From: VRUE01 sp035698885
GTDB taxonomy: Bacteria > Actinomycetota > Thermoleophilia > Solirubrobacterales > 70-9
DNA length: 19,864 nucleotides
Direction: 5' to 3'
Assembly (NCBI GenBank): GCA_035698885.1
Contig: DASSBJ010000157.1
Location: forward strand, 1 to 19,864
In this document: positions 1 through 7,765 of the stretch, in pieces
Position numbering within the stretch: position 1 is the stretch's first letter
Layout: each line of letters begins with the position of its first letter
Program-made: the position numbers and the translations under genes
The notes under the pieces: generated by a model
The model's database searches: none
What the model was told of the DNA's origin: nothing
The model's input: only the letters and a program-made list of their open reading frames with translations

Positions 1-690
1 CTTCGGCTCGTGGCGCTCGCCGACCAGCTTCGGCCGCCCGCTGCGCAGGTAGACGTTGATTGCCGCGATTGCCTTACGGCCCAGCGGCACCAGCCGCTCC
101 TTGGAGCCCTTGCCGCGCGCGCGCAGGAAGCCCTCGCGCAGGTCGATGTCGCCGAGCTCGAGGCCGATCGTCTCCGAGGCCCGCAGCCCGCAGGCGTACA
201 TCACCTCCAGCAGCGCCCGGTCGCGCAGCGCCGTCGGCTCGCTCCCACGCGGCGACGCCAGCAGCTTCTGCACCTCGGCGTAGTTGAGCACCTGCGGCAG
301 CTTCTTCGTCCGCCGCGGGGCGCTGAGGGCGGCGGTCGGGTCGTCGCCGATCAGCTCGTCGCGGCGCAGGTGCTTGTAGAAGGAGCGCAGGCAGGCGGCC
401 TTGCGGTGGATCGTCGAGGCCGAGCAGGGCGGCCGCCCCTCCCCGGTCGCCAAGTCGGCGAGGAAGTCGGCGACCTCGGCCGGGCGCGCGGTCAGCGCAT
501 CGAGCTGGTGGGCGGAGAGGTATTCGCCGTACTGGAGCAGGTCGGTGCGGTAGGCGTTGAGGGTGTTGCGGGAGAGGCCCCGCTCCAGCTCGAGGTAGGA
601 GAGGAAGTCGAGGACCAGGCTCTCGAAGCGGGCATCGGCGCCGGCCGCCGCAGGGGCGGCGGGGCTGGCGGGCTTGATCGCGACGGCCAT
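1..690 (-). CDS. xerD: Tyrosine recombinase XerD, 3' end cut by the window edge
   Basis: Site-specific recombinase of the XerC/XerD pair that resolves chromosome dimers at dif near the division septum. 230 codons are visible from the ATG at 690; family members have about 300, so the last quarter, with the HxxR motif and the tyrosine nucleophile, lies outside the window. Seen: an Ala/Pro-rich N-terminal extension (about residues 1-20), the SAM-like core-binding domain with LERGLSRNTLNAYRTDL (36-52), then the catalytic domain with the first active-site arginine in CGLRASE (R170) and the beta-hairpin lysine in GKGSKERLVPLG (K194). It follows the DUF3866 gene by 55 bp on the same strand. XerD rather than a phage integrase is chosen for the short N-terminus, close consensus match and position next to the pyrG cluster, as in mycobacteria. 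XerC cannot be formally excluded. Confidence 0.93.
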   Translation of the reverse strand, partial: MAVAIKPASPAAPAAAGADARFESLVLDFLSYLELERGLSRNTLNAYRTDLLQYGEYLSAHQLDALTARPAEVADFLADLATGEGRPPCSASTIHRKAACLRSFYKHLRRDELIGDDPTAALSAPRRTKKLPQVLNYAEVQKLLASPRGSEPTALRDRALLEVMYACGLRASETIGLELGDIDLREGFLRARGKGSKERLVPLGRKAIAAINVYLRSGRPKLVGERHEPK

Positions 691-745
691 GAGGGGCCTA
701 TTCCCGCTGGTCTTCCACACCCCTTTGGACGCAAGCGCTCCTGCG

Positions 746-1858
746 CTAGGCGGCGAGCAAGACGCCGGCCGCCAGGGGAGCGGCGAAGAAGAGCGGGTCC
801 TCCTCGAGAGCTCGGCCCATGGTGGTGGTCGGGAGGCCGGAGGCGGCGTAGCCGTCGAGGTCCGGGCGGGCGCGGCGGATTTCGTGGCGGAGGGCGGTGG
901 CTTCCTGTAACTCCGCCAGCGCTTCCTCGGCCCCGGCGACCTCGTCCGGCTCGGGGACGGCCACGTCGACCGGCGCCAGGACCAGGTCGAGGACGGTGCG
1001 GGTGTGGTGGCTGAGGCCGCGGTGGCGGTCGCGGGGGTCCGCGGAGGAGAGGCGCGGGGAGATCAGGGTCGGGAGGCGCAGCGAGAGCGCGGCGTGGGCG
1101 CTGTCGAGGGCGGCCATGCCGCCGTGGCCGAAGGCGGTGTCGGAGCCGATGATCCCGGGCCCCGGCCCGACCAGGACCGCGTCCCAGCCGAGCCGGCCGG
1201 CGGCCGCGTCGAGGGCGCCGACGGTGCTGAGTGCCTCGTGCTCGCCGCCGTAGGCCGGGCCGGCGGTGATGTGGCCGGCGAGCAGGCCGCGCTCGCGCAG
1301 CTCGGCGACGTCGCGCGAGAGCGAGCCCGGCAGCGCCCCGCCGCTCGTCTGCACGTAGCCGACCCGAAATGCCGCCGACTCTCCGCCCGCCGCGGCGCCC
1401 GCGGCCTGCGACACCGCCCAGGCGGCGGGCGCCAGGTGCCCGTGCAGCGGCAGGACCAAGACGGGCACGCCTTCCCCCGAAATCGGTGCGCCTTTTCCGC
1501 GCCTACCGCGGATTTCGCGCACCGATTCCGCCGAAGCAGCCGCCGGCCCCTCGATCTCGGCTCCCTCCACCGGCTCGACCGCGTGTTGGAGCGAGGTGTA
1601 GTTGAGCTTGATCACGTGCTGGTCGCCCTCGCGGGTCGCCTCCAGGCCGCGGGTCAGGTTGACGTGGACGACGTCGAAGCCGCCGGAGCCGAGCCCGAGG
1701 TCGAGCGCGGCGACGTTGACGACGACCTCGTCGCCCTCGCGCATCTCCCCCAGCAGCACCCGGTCGGCCCAGGCGGGCCGGCGTTCGCTGCCGACCTCGA
1801 CGACGAGCGGGTCCGCGGAGATGACGACGCCGCGGCGCAGCTCCAGTCGGCCGCTCAC
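746..1858 (-). CDS. DUF3866 family protein with an inserted palindromic segment
   Basis: 370-aa soluble protein of the DUF3866 family, whose function is unknown; members occur in Actinobacteria, often near xerD. Seen: N-terminal beta-rich part (about 1-95) with DLGLGSGGFDVVHVNLTRGL (53-72), then PVLVLPLHGHLAP (132-144), a glycine-rich GYVQTSGGALPGSLS stretch, VLVGPGPGIIGSDTAFGHGG and a histidine-rich HRGLSHHTRTVLDL near the C-terminus. The start is the GTG at 1858, which overlaps the stop of the upstream M20 peptidase gene as GTGA, so the two are probably translationally coupled; the frame is open far upstream, but that part is only a shadow of the peptidase gene. Residues about 111-126 (rich in Arg, Gly, Lys) are encoded by a near-perfect DNA palindrome and look like an in-frame insertion. 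No catalytic function can be assigned. Confidence 0.85.
   Translation of the reverse strand: MSGRLELRRGVVISADPLVVEVGSERRPAWADRVLLGEMREGDEVVVNVAALDLGLGSGGFDVVHVNLTRGLEATREGDQHVIKLNYTSLQHAVEPVEGAEIEGPAAASAESVREIRGRRGKGAPISGEGVPVLVLPLHGHLAPAAWAVSQAAGAAAGGESAAFRVGYVQTSGGALPGSLSRDVAELRERGLLAGHITAGPAYGGEHEALSTVGALDAAAGRLGWDAVLVGPGPGIIGSDTAFGHGGMAALDSAHAALSLRLPTLISPRLSSADPRDRHRGLSHHTRTVLDLVLAPVDVAVPEPDEVAGAEEALAELQEATALRHEIRRARPDLDGYAASGLPTTTMGRALEEDPLFFAAPLAAGVLLAA
1481..1527. repeat. 47-nt palindromic element inside the DUF3866 gene
   Basis: Imperfect inverted repeat. Outer arms aatcggtgcgc (1481-1491) and gcgcaccgatt (1517-1527) match over 11 bp; inner arms tccgcg (1496-1501) and cgcgga (1507-1512) match over 6 bp around a 5-nt loop, separated from the outer arms by 4-nt unpaired segments on each side. 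It is read in frame as a basic linker (ESVREIRGRRGKGAPI) between two conserved blocks of the protein. Compact palindromes inserted in frame into protein genes are known elsewhere, for example Rickettsia palindromic elements; relation to those is not claimed. Confidence 0.7.
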
Positions 1859-2967
1859 GCCTTGGCCGCCGCCGTGACGATCCCCTCGCAGACCTCGAGC
1901 ATCTTGTCGAGGCTGCGGGCCGGGACCATCTCGTCGGAGGTATGGACGGCGTCGGTCCCGTTGGAGAGGAGGACGCAGTCGAAGCCCTCGCGGCGGAAGA
2001 CGTTGGCGTCGCTGCCACCGCCGATCGCCACCCGCGCCGGCTCCAGCCCGGCGCCGCGCATGCCCGCCTCGGCGAGCCCGAGCGCGACCGAGTCCTTCGG
2101 CACCTCGTAGCCGCGGAACAGCTCTTCGATTCGCACGGCGACGTCGCAGCCGTGCTCGCTGGCGCCCCAGGCGCAGGCGTCGGCGATCTTCCCGGCGACC
2201 TCGGCCGCCCGCTCCGCGTCGAGGCTGCGCGCCTCGGCGTGGATGCCGCAGTGGCCGGGGACGACGTTGCCCGAGGTGCCGCCGGAGATCAGGCCGACGT
2301 TGGCGGTCGTGCCCTCGTCGAGCCGGCCCAGCTCCATGCGGTGGATCGCCGCCGCGGCGGCGGCGATCGCGCTGCTGCCGTCCTCGGGCCGGATCCCCGC
2401 GTGCGCCTCGACCCCGACGAAGTCGGCGAGGATCTTCTGCTGGGTCGGGGTGCTGACGATCACCTCGCCGACCGGCCCGGCGTGGTCGAGCACGAAGCCC
2501 CGGTGCGAGCGCAGCGAGGCCGTGTCGAAGGCTTTCGCCCCCCGTAGCCCCTGCTCCTCGGCAACCGTCAGCACCAGCTCGATCCCGATCGGCGGCGGCG
2601 CTTCCGCCGCCCGCGCCACCAGCTCCATGAAGACCGCCACCGCCGCCTTGTTGTCGGCGCCGAGGATGGTGTCGCCGCGGCTGCGGAAGACGCCTTCGTC
2701 GTCGACCACCTCGATCTGGCCGCGGTGCGGCACCGTGTCGAGGTGGGCGCAAAACATCACCCACTCCTCGCTTCGCCCGGGCAGCCGCGCCAGCAGGTTG
2801 CCGGCGCCCGCTTCCGCCGGGCCCGCCGCCTCGTCCTCGCTCACCTCCAGCCCGAGCGCGCGCAGCTCCGCCGCGCAGGTGTCGGCAACCTCCCGCTCCT
2901 CCCCGGTCGGGCTGCGGATCTCGCAGAGCCGGACGAAGGTGTCATACAGGCGTGCGTTCCCCTCCAC
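1855..2967 (-). CDS. M20 family zinc metallopeptidase (PepT-like)
   Basis: 370-aa cytosolic di-zinc aminopeptidase or deacylase of family M20, closest in layout to the peptidase-T-like (PepT-like) group; the substrate is not determinable. Metal and catalytic residues are visible: H75 and D77 in AHLDTVP, D105 in GADNKAA (bridging Asp), the general-base pair E137-E138 in TVAEEQG, D161 in VLDHAG and H342 in AVHTSDE. The dimerisation domain lies between (about 175-285, with EAHAGIRPEDGSSA). Start is the GTG at 2967, 44 bp after the pyrG stop; a TAGCCT hexamer seven bases before the GTG could be the -10 box of a leaderless promoter. The stop overlaps the GTG of the DUF3866 gene. In mycobacteria a Nudix hydrolase gene occupies this place between pyrG and xerD. 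Confidence 0.92.
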   Translation of the reverse strand: MEGNARLYDTFVRLCEIRSPTGEEREVADTCAAELRALGLEVSEDEAAGPAEAGAGNLLARLPGRSEEWVMFCAHLDTVPHRGQIEVVDDEGVFRSRGDTILGADNKAAVAVFMELVARAAEAPPPIGIELVLTVAEEQGLRGAKAFDTASLRSHRGFVLDHAGPVGEVIVSTPTQQKILADFVGVEAHAGIRPEDGSSAIAAAAAAIHRMELGRLDEGTTANVGLISGGTSGNVVPGHCGIHAEARSLDAERAAEVAGKIADACAWGASEHGCDVAVRIEELFRGYEVPKDSVALGLAEAGMRGAGLEPARVAIGGGSDANVFRREGFDCVLLSNGTDAVHTSDEMVPARSLDKMLEVCEGIVTAAAKA

Positions 2968-2974
2968 GCCCGCA

Positions 2975-2980
2975 AGGCTA
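2975..2980 (-). promoter_or_regulatory. Possible leaderless -10 box before the M20 peptidase gene
   Basis: TAGCCT on the minus strand fits the TANNNT -10 pattern and lies 7 nt before the GTG start. No TTGACA-like -35 is visible, so this could be chance in a 44-bp gap. Confidence 0.25.
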
Positions 2981-3011
2981 GCCGCAGCGGCCTTCGGGAG
3001 CGCCGCGCCGC

Positions 3012-4700
3012 TCAGGCCGAGCGCTGGACGCCGACGTCGCTCTCGGCGGCCTGCTCGGCCTCCTCGAGCTCGCCCCCGTCCGCCGGCCGCGCACCGGCGT
3101 GGCTGGCCGCCGCGCCGACGAACTCGCGGAAGAGCGGCTCGGGCCGGTTGGGCCGGGAGTTGAACTCCGGGTGGTACTGGGAAGCGACGAAGAAGGGGTG
3201 GTCGGGCAGCTCGATCATCTCGACCAGGCGCTCGTCCGGCGAGGTGCCGCCGCAGACCAGGCCCTCGTCTTCGAGCCGGCGCCGCAGCTGGTTGTTGACC
3301 TCGTAGCGGTGGCGGTGGCGCTTGTAGATGACCGCCTCGCCGAAGATCTCGCGGGCTTTGGTGCCCTCGTGCAGCTTCACCGGGTCGGCGCCGAGCCGCA
3401 TCGTCCCGCCCATGTCGGAGACCTCCTTCTGCTCCGGCAGCAGGTCGACCACCGGGAACGGCGTCTCCGGGTCGAACTCGGCCGAGTTGGCGCCCTCCAT
3501 GCCGCAGACCGAGCGGGCGAACTCGACCACGGCGATCTGCATCCCCAGGCAGATCCCCAGATACGGGATCGAGCGTTCGCGGGCGATCTTGGCCGCCTGG
3601 ATCTTGCCCTCGATGCCGCGCTCGCCGAAGCCGCCGGGGATCAGGATCCCGTCCATGCCCTCGAGCTGCTCGGGGTCGAGGTTCTCGGAGTCGACCAGCT
3701 CGACCTTGACGCCGACCCCGTGGTGGAAGCCGCCGTGCTCGAGCGCCTCGATCACCGACTTGTAGGCGTCGGCCAGCTGCACGTACTTGCCGACGATCGC
3801 GATCCGCACCTCGCCGGTGGCGGAATCGGCGCGGCGCACCATCGCCTCCCAGTCGGCGAGGTCTGGCGAGGGCGCCTCCATCCCGAAGTGGTCGAGGACG
3901 ATGTCGTCGACGCCTTCGGCGCGGAAGGCGAGCGGCACCTTGTAGATGTTGTCGACGTCGTGGGCGGAGATGACGCTGTCGACGGGAAGGCTGGCGAAGA
4001 GGGCGATCTTGCTGCGGATCTCGCGGTCGAGGCGCCCCTCGGAGCGGCAGACCAGCGCGTGCGGCTGGATCCCGATCCGGCGCAGCTCGTTGACCGAGTG
4101 CTGAGTCGGCTTCGTCTTCAGCTCCCCCGCGTGCCCGACGTACGGGACCAGGGTCAGGTGGATGAACATGCTCCGTTTCGGCCCGAGGTCCGTGTAGAGC
4201 TGGCGGATCGACTCGAGGAAGGGCAGCGACTCGATGTCGCCGACGGTGCCGCCGATCTCGGTGATCACGAAGTCGACCGACTGTGACTCGGCGACGATGA
4301 GGATTTTCTGCTTGATCTCGTTGGTGATGTGCGGGATCACCTGCACGGTGGCGCCGAGGTAGTCGCCGCGGCGCTCGCGCCGGATCACCGAGTTGTAGAC
4401 GGCGCCGGCGGTGACGTTGGAGGCGCGCGAGGTGTTGGAGTCCGTGAAGCGCTCGTAGTGGCCGAGGTCGAGGTCGGTCTCGGCCCCGTCCTCGGTGACG
4501 AACACCTCGCCGTGCTGGAACGGGCTCATCGTCCCCGGGTCGACGTTGATGTACGGATCGAACTTCTGCAGCTGGACCCGGAAGCCGCGGGAAACGAGGA
4601 GGCGGCCGATCGAGGCCGAGGTGATTCCCTTCCCGAGAGCCGAGACCACCCCGCCGGTGACGAAGATGAACCGCGTGTCGCCTTTGTTGGATGGACTCAT
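3012..4700 (-). CDS. pyrG: CTP synthase
   Basis: 562-aa CTP synthase: ATP-dependent amination of UTP to CTP with ammonia released from glutamine, last step of pyrimidine nucleotide synthesis, cytosolic and able to form filaments. Seen: synthetase (amidoligase) domain about 1-275 with TGGVVSALGKGI (15-26), KFDPYINVDPGTM (46-58), DLDLGHYERF (76-85) and EIGGTVGDIES (148-158); class I glutamine amidotransferase domain about 298-535 with the nucleophile C384 in GICLGMQ and the His-Glu pair H510/E512 in YHPEF. A short acidic, non-conserved tail follows (about 535-562). The ATG at 4700 overlaps the stop of the upstream MraY-like gene as ATGA. The open frame extends further upstream but is a shadow of that gene; the MSPSNKGDTRFIFVTGG start matches the family. 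Confidence 0.98.
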   Translation of the reverse strand: MSPSNKGDTRFIFVTGGVVSALGKGITSASIGRLLVSRGFRVQLQKFDPYINVDPGTMSPFQHGEVFVTEDGAETDLDLGHYERFTDSNTSRASNVTAGAVYNSVIRRERRGDYLGATVQVIPHITNEIKQKILIVAESQSVDFVITEIGGTVGDIESLPFLESIRQLYTDLGPKRSMFIHLTLVPYVGHAGELKTKPTQHSVNELRRIGIQPHALVCRSEGRLDREIRSKIALFASLPVDSVISAHDVDNIYKVPLAFRAEGVDDIVLDHFGMEAPSPDLADWEAMVRRADSATGEVRIAIVGKYVQLADAYKSVIEALEHGGFHHGVGVKVELVDSENLDPEQLEGMDGILIPGGFGERGIEGKIQAAKIARERSIPYLGICLGMQIAVVEFARSVCGMEGANSAEFDPETPFPVVDLLPEQKEVSDMGGTMRLGADPVKLHEGTKAREIFGEAVIYKRHRHRYEVNNQLRRRLEDEGLVCGGTSPDERLVEMIELPDHPFFVASQYHPEFNSRPNRPEPLFREFVGAAASHAGARPADGGELEEAEQAAESDVGVQRSA

Positions 4701-5500
4701 GCTCTGCCGAGCGAGTCTAGCCAGCGCAGTGGCGGAACCGAATCGATGGTCGCCGAAATAGACCGCAACTCCCCGTAAACGGTGAGCGCCGCGACCACCG
4801 CGAGGGCGGCCAGCCGCCCGTCCCCGCCCAGGATCGTCAGCAGCCAGACGCCGGCGATCGCCCCGATCAGGTTGGAGCCGGTGTCCCCCAGCATCGCCCG
4901 CTCCCCCAGGGTCAGCCAGGCGCCGACCAGGACCGGGCCGACGAAGATCCCCAGCAGTTCGATCGGCGCCAGCGTCCACGCCCCCAGGCAGAGCCCGGCG
5001 CCGAGCAGCGCCAGCGCCTTCTCCGCCCGCCCCGGCCGCAGGTCGAGCAGGTTGCCGAGGTTGGTGGCGAGGACCAGCAGCGCCACGTCGGCGACGTAGC
5101 GCCAGTCCTCGAGGCCGCGCCCGGAAACCACGTACGCGGCCAGCGCCAACGCCCCGATCGCCTTGATCGCCCCGGTCGAGAGCCGCCCCTCGCGCAGCGC
5201 CCGCCAGTGCCCGCGCCAGCCGCGCGGCGTCGCCGCCGCCTCGCCCTGGCCGAGGGCATCGTCGAGGAAGCCGAGGAAGGCGATCCCCAGCAGGTAGGGC
5301 AGCCAGCGCCGCAGCTCCGGGTCGAGCAGGTCGAGGTCGGCGCGGTCGTTGAGGAAGGCGAGCGGCGCCAGCGCCACCAGCGCCGCCGTCGCCAGCACCG
5401 CCCCCAGCGGGAAGGCGAGCTCGCGGCCGCGGTAGTTCTCCCGCACCAGGCCGGCGTCGCGCAGGCCGCGCGCCCCGGCCGGGACCATCAGCGCCGCCAC
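4697..5500 (-). CDS. MraY/WecA-like polyprenyl-phosphate sugar-1-phosphate transferase family membrane protein
   Basis: Integral membrane protein of the glycosyltransferase family 4 (MraY/WecA) superfamily, which moves a phospho-sugar from UDP-sugar to a polyprenyl phosphate. Family marks: the Asp pair in FLGFLDDALG (D80, D81), the NLGNLLDLRPGR loop (147-158, equivalent to the N-x-x-N-x-x-D-G-x-D loop) and the MraY-type LGDTGSN (204-210). About seven to nine hydrophobic segments are visible. It is shorter than usual (267 aa from the GTG at 5500, against 320-360), and the pre-GTG codons back to an in-frame stop at 5537-5539 still encode a hydrophobic stretch, so the true start may be a rare codon upstream. 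It lies between the mctB/steB-like gene (36 bp) and pyrG (4-bp overlap). Donor sugar and acceptor are unknown; this is not necessarily the cell-wall MraY, which normally sits in the dcw cluster. Confidence 0.8.
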   Translation of the reverse strand: MAALMVPAGARGLRDAGLVRENYRGRELAFPLGAVLATAALVALAPLAFLNDRADLDLLDPELRRWLPYLLGIAFLGFLDDALGQGEAAATPRGWRGHWRALREGRLSTGAIKAIGALALAAYVVSGRGLEDWRYVADVALLVLATNLGNLLDLRPGRAEKALALLGAGLCLGAWTLAPIELLGIFVGPVLVGAWLTLGERAMLGDTGSNLIGAIAGVWLLTILGGDGRLAALAVVAALTVYGELRSISATIDSVPPLRWLDSLGRA

Positions 5501-5536
5501 CGCGATCGCCAGCGGGAAGCCGACCCAGTAGACGGC

Positions 5537-6403
5537 TCAGCCCCCCGGCGTCAGCAGGTCGGGCAGCAGGCGGTCGGCGCTGCCCTTGACGCCGAAGCTG
5601 CCCTCGGTGCCGAGCATCGCGAAGACCATCGCCAGCTTGCCGGCCGGGTCCTCGACGTCGTCGACGCTGGAGAGGTCGTTGCCCTGGAAGAAGGTGATCG
5701 AGGACGGTTCGGTGCTCGTCGTCTCGATCCCGACCGCCGGCGTCCGCGTCGCCGTGATCCCGCTCAGCAACGCCGATTCGAGCTGCCCCGCCTTCGTCTT
5801 CTGCACCGGCCCCATGTCCTGCGGCTGGTTGCGGACGACGATGACGCCGTCGAGGGCGCCGAAGCTGCCGCTGGCGCGCGAGAAAAGGTGGCCGCGGACG
5901 ACCTCGGGCAGGGTGCCGCCGACCACCAGCTGGCGGCCGAGCCCGGTGCCGAGCGCGGTCAGCGCGTCGGGGTTGGTGCGCAGGTCGGAGAAGCGGGTCT
6001 TGGCGAGGTCGTCGGCGAGGCCGTTGACGTCGACCGGCTCGCGCAGGACGCCGACCCCCACCAGCCTCCCCCCGGTCGGCGCCAGCGCCTCCTCCACCGC
6101 CTGCGTCAGCTCACCCGGCAGCCCGCCGAGGGCGACGATCGCGATCCGTTTGCCGTCCAGCCGGTCGCGGGTCAAGACCGGGTAGACGCGTTCGGCGAAT
6201 TCGTTGGAGCGACCGAGTTCGCCGTTCAGCTCGTCCGCCCGCGAGCGCGCGTCCTGGAGGTTGCCGACGAGGCTGTTCTCGAGGTTCTTGCGGGTGTTCG
6301 TCAGCGCGTCGCCGCCGAACTCGGCGCCGATCAGGATGCCGATCGCGAGGGCCAGGAAGACCGCGATCAGCGAGGTGGCGTGGTAGCGGGCGCTGTACCC
6401 CAT
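5537..6403 (-). CDS. MctB/SteB family envelope protein (copper transporter MctB family)
   Basis: 288-aa protein with one N-terminal membrane anchor (about residues 10-28, SLIAVFLALAIGILIGAEF), a short coiled coil (about 35-66) and a large extracytoplasmic domain. This matches the family named after mycobacterial MctB (proposed copper efflux); its corynebacterial relative SteB works with SteA in septal cell separation. Seen: typical start MGYSARYHATSLIAVFLALAIG, KRIAIVALGG (85-94), GGTLPEVV and a C-terminal GSFGVKGSADRLLPDL. It lies 46 bp downstream of the steA-like gene on the same strand, the arrangement found across Actinobacteria, which favours a joint role in the division envelope. No metal-binding Cys or Met cluster is visible, so a copper role is not supported by the sequence itself. 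Confidence 0.87.
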   Translation of the reverse strand: MGYSARYHATSLIAVFLALAIGILIGAEFGGDALTNTRKNLENSLVGNLQDARSRADELNGELGRSNEFAERVYPVLTRDRLDGKRIAIVALGGLPGELTQAVEEALAPTGGRLVGVGVLREPVDVNGLADDLAKTRFSDLRTNPDALTALGTGLGRQLVVGGTLPEVVRGHLFSRASGSFGALDGVIVVRNQPQDMGPVQKTKAGQLESALLSGITATRTPAVGIETTSTEPSSITFFQGNDLSSVDDVEDPAGKLAMVFAMLGTEGSFGVKGSADRLLPDLLTPGG

Positions 6404-6449
6404 CAGCGACCGAAGGCTAGATCACCGGCGGCGGGGCCGGTCGGACTTC

Positions 6450-7646
6450 CTAGATCCCGAGCCAGATCCGGATCTTCAGCCAGAACAGCTCGAAGACGTC
6501 GTTCAGGGCCGGCGAGGTGATGATCAGGATCGTCAGCAGGACCAGGAAGGCGACCCCGAAGAAGGCGATCGGGGCCAGCGTCGAGCTCGGGTTGTAGAGC
6601 CGGCTGACGCCCTTGGCGTCGACCAGCCGCTCGCCGATCCGCAGCCGCGTGAGGAAGGTCGAGGACATGCCTCCGCGCTTGCGGTCGAGGAACTCGATCA
6701 GGTTGAAGTGGGCGCCGACGGTGACGATCAGGTCCGCCCCCTTCTCGTAGGCCATCAGCATCGCCACGTCCTCGCTGGTGCCGGCGGCGGGGACGAGGGT
6801 GTGCGTCAGGCCCAGCGAGAGCAGCCGCTCGCGGCCCGGCGCACGGCCGTCGGGATAGGCGTGGACGATCAGCTCGGCGCCGCAGCGCAGCGCCGCGTCG
6901 CCGGCGGAGTCCATGTCGCCCAGGATCAGATCGGGCTTCAGGCCGGCTTCGAGGCAGCCGTCGGCGCCGCCGTCCACCGCGACGACGAGCGGGCGCACGT
7001 CGCGGATGTAGGCGTTGAGCGCTCTCAGGTCGCGGCGGTGGCGGTCGCCGCGGACGACGATCAAGACCTGGCGGTCGCGGAAGGACGTCTTGGTCGCCGG
7101 AAACTCGATCGCGCCGGTCAGCAGATCGGTCTCCTGGCGCACGTGGGCGACCGTGTTCTCGGCGAACTCGGCCAGCGCCTCGTCGACCCGCGCCCGCTGC
7201 TCGGCCAGCCGGTCCTCCAGCTCGGCGACGCCGAGCACGTGCCCGCGCAGGATCTCACCGCCCTCGCCGTCGCTGACGACGCCGCCCTCGATCGTCAGCT
7301 CGGCGCCCTCCTCGAGCAGCTCGAACGGATCGCCGCCGGCGACGGTGGCGTCGATCAGCGCGACGCCGGAGTGCGCGAGCAGCAGCGGGCCGGCGTTGGG
7401 GTAGCGGCCGTCGCTGGAAGGCGACGCGTTGACGACGGCCCGCACCCCGGTCGCGAGCAGCTCCTCGGCGGCGATGCGGTCGACGTTGACGTGGTCGATG
7501 ACGGCGACGTCGCCGGGCCGCAGGCGCTTGACCAGGTCCTTCGTGCGGCGGCCGAGCCGCGCCGTGCCGCGAATCGGCTCGGCGGCGCTCGGCGCGCTGC
7601 GCCGCGCCAGCAGGGCGGGAAGGCGGCGACGACTGGGGGTGGCCAT
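6450..7646 (-). CDS. steA: SteA-like septal protein (thiamin pyrophosphokinase-like domain, C-terminal anchor)
   Basis: 398-aa protein like mycobacterial Rv1697 and corynebacterial SteA, which with SteB controls peptidoglycan hydrolysis at the septum. Seen: basic N-terminus (1-40), GDVAVIDHVNVDRIAAEELL (45-64), VNASPSSDGRYPNAGP (72-87), an acidic coiled-coil-like segment (141-170), a thiamin pyrophosphokinase-like domain with AVDGGADGCLEAGLKPDLILGDMDS (223-247) and TVGAHFNLIEFLDR (309-322), and a hydrophobic segment at about 357-378 followed by a short amphipathic tail. It lacks evidence for real thiamine kinase activity; the family keeps the fold only. ATG at 7646. A 103-nt foldback separates it from recN; no clear Shine-Dalgarno sequence precedes the start. 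Name given by family and synteny. Confidence 0.88.
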   Translation of the reverse strand: MATPSRRRLPALLARRSAPSAAEPIRGTARLGRRTKDLVKRLRPGDVAVIDHVNVDRIAAEELLATGVRAVVNASPSSDGRYPNAGPLLLAHSGVALIDATVAGGDPFELLEEGAELTIEGGVVSDGEGGEILRGHVLGVAELEDRLAEQRARVDEALAEFAENTVAHVRQETDLLTGAIEFPATKTSFRDRQVLIVVRGDRHRRDLRALNAYIRDVRPLVVAVDGGADGCLEAGLKPDLILGDMDSAGDAALRCGAELIVHAYPDGRAPGRERLLSLGLTHTLVPAAGTSEDVAMLMAYEKGADLIVTVGAHFNLIEFLDRKRGGMSSTFLTRLRIGERLVDAKGVSRLYNPSSTLAPIAFFGVAFLVLLTILIITSPALNDVFELFWLKIRIWLGI

Positions 7647-7662
7647 CCCTTGAGCCTAAAAC

Positions 7663-7765
7663 CTCAAGGTCGCATGACCAAGCAGATCAAGGACGCAGGG
7701 AGCGTGGCGTGCTCTGCACGCGAGCGACCGAGGACGCCGATATGCGCCGGTCATGCGACCTTGAG
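7663..7765. repeat. 103-nt foldback with perfect 17-bp arms between recN and steA
   Basis: Left arm ctcaaggtcgcatgacc (7663-7679) is the exact reverse complement of 7749-7765, which is the 3' end of recN including its stop codon. The 69-nt spacer holds a second perfect hairpin, GCGTGC-TCT-GCACGC (7707-7721). A third copy of the arm core, ccttgag at 7648-7654, forms an alternative small hairpin with 7663-7669 right at the steA start. On the minus strand the structure is followed by GTTTTAGG, so it may end or attenuate recN transcription. It could also be a MITE-like insertion or an inverted duplication. Confidence 0.75.

Noticed and set aside
10..1014. Plus-strand open frames opposite xerD and DUF3866, and similar ones opposite pyrG, recN and the MFS gene
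   Set aside because: Repetitive Arg/Ala/Gly/Pro composition without domains; typical antisense frames of GC-rich genes.
1859..2764. Long Arg-rich open frame upstream of and in frame with the DUF3866 gene
   Set aside because: It is the out-of-frame shadow of the M20 peptidase gene; the GTGA overlap at 1855-1858 gives the natural start.
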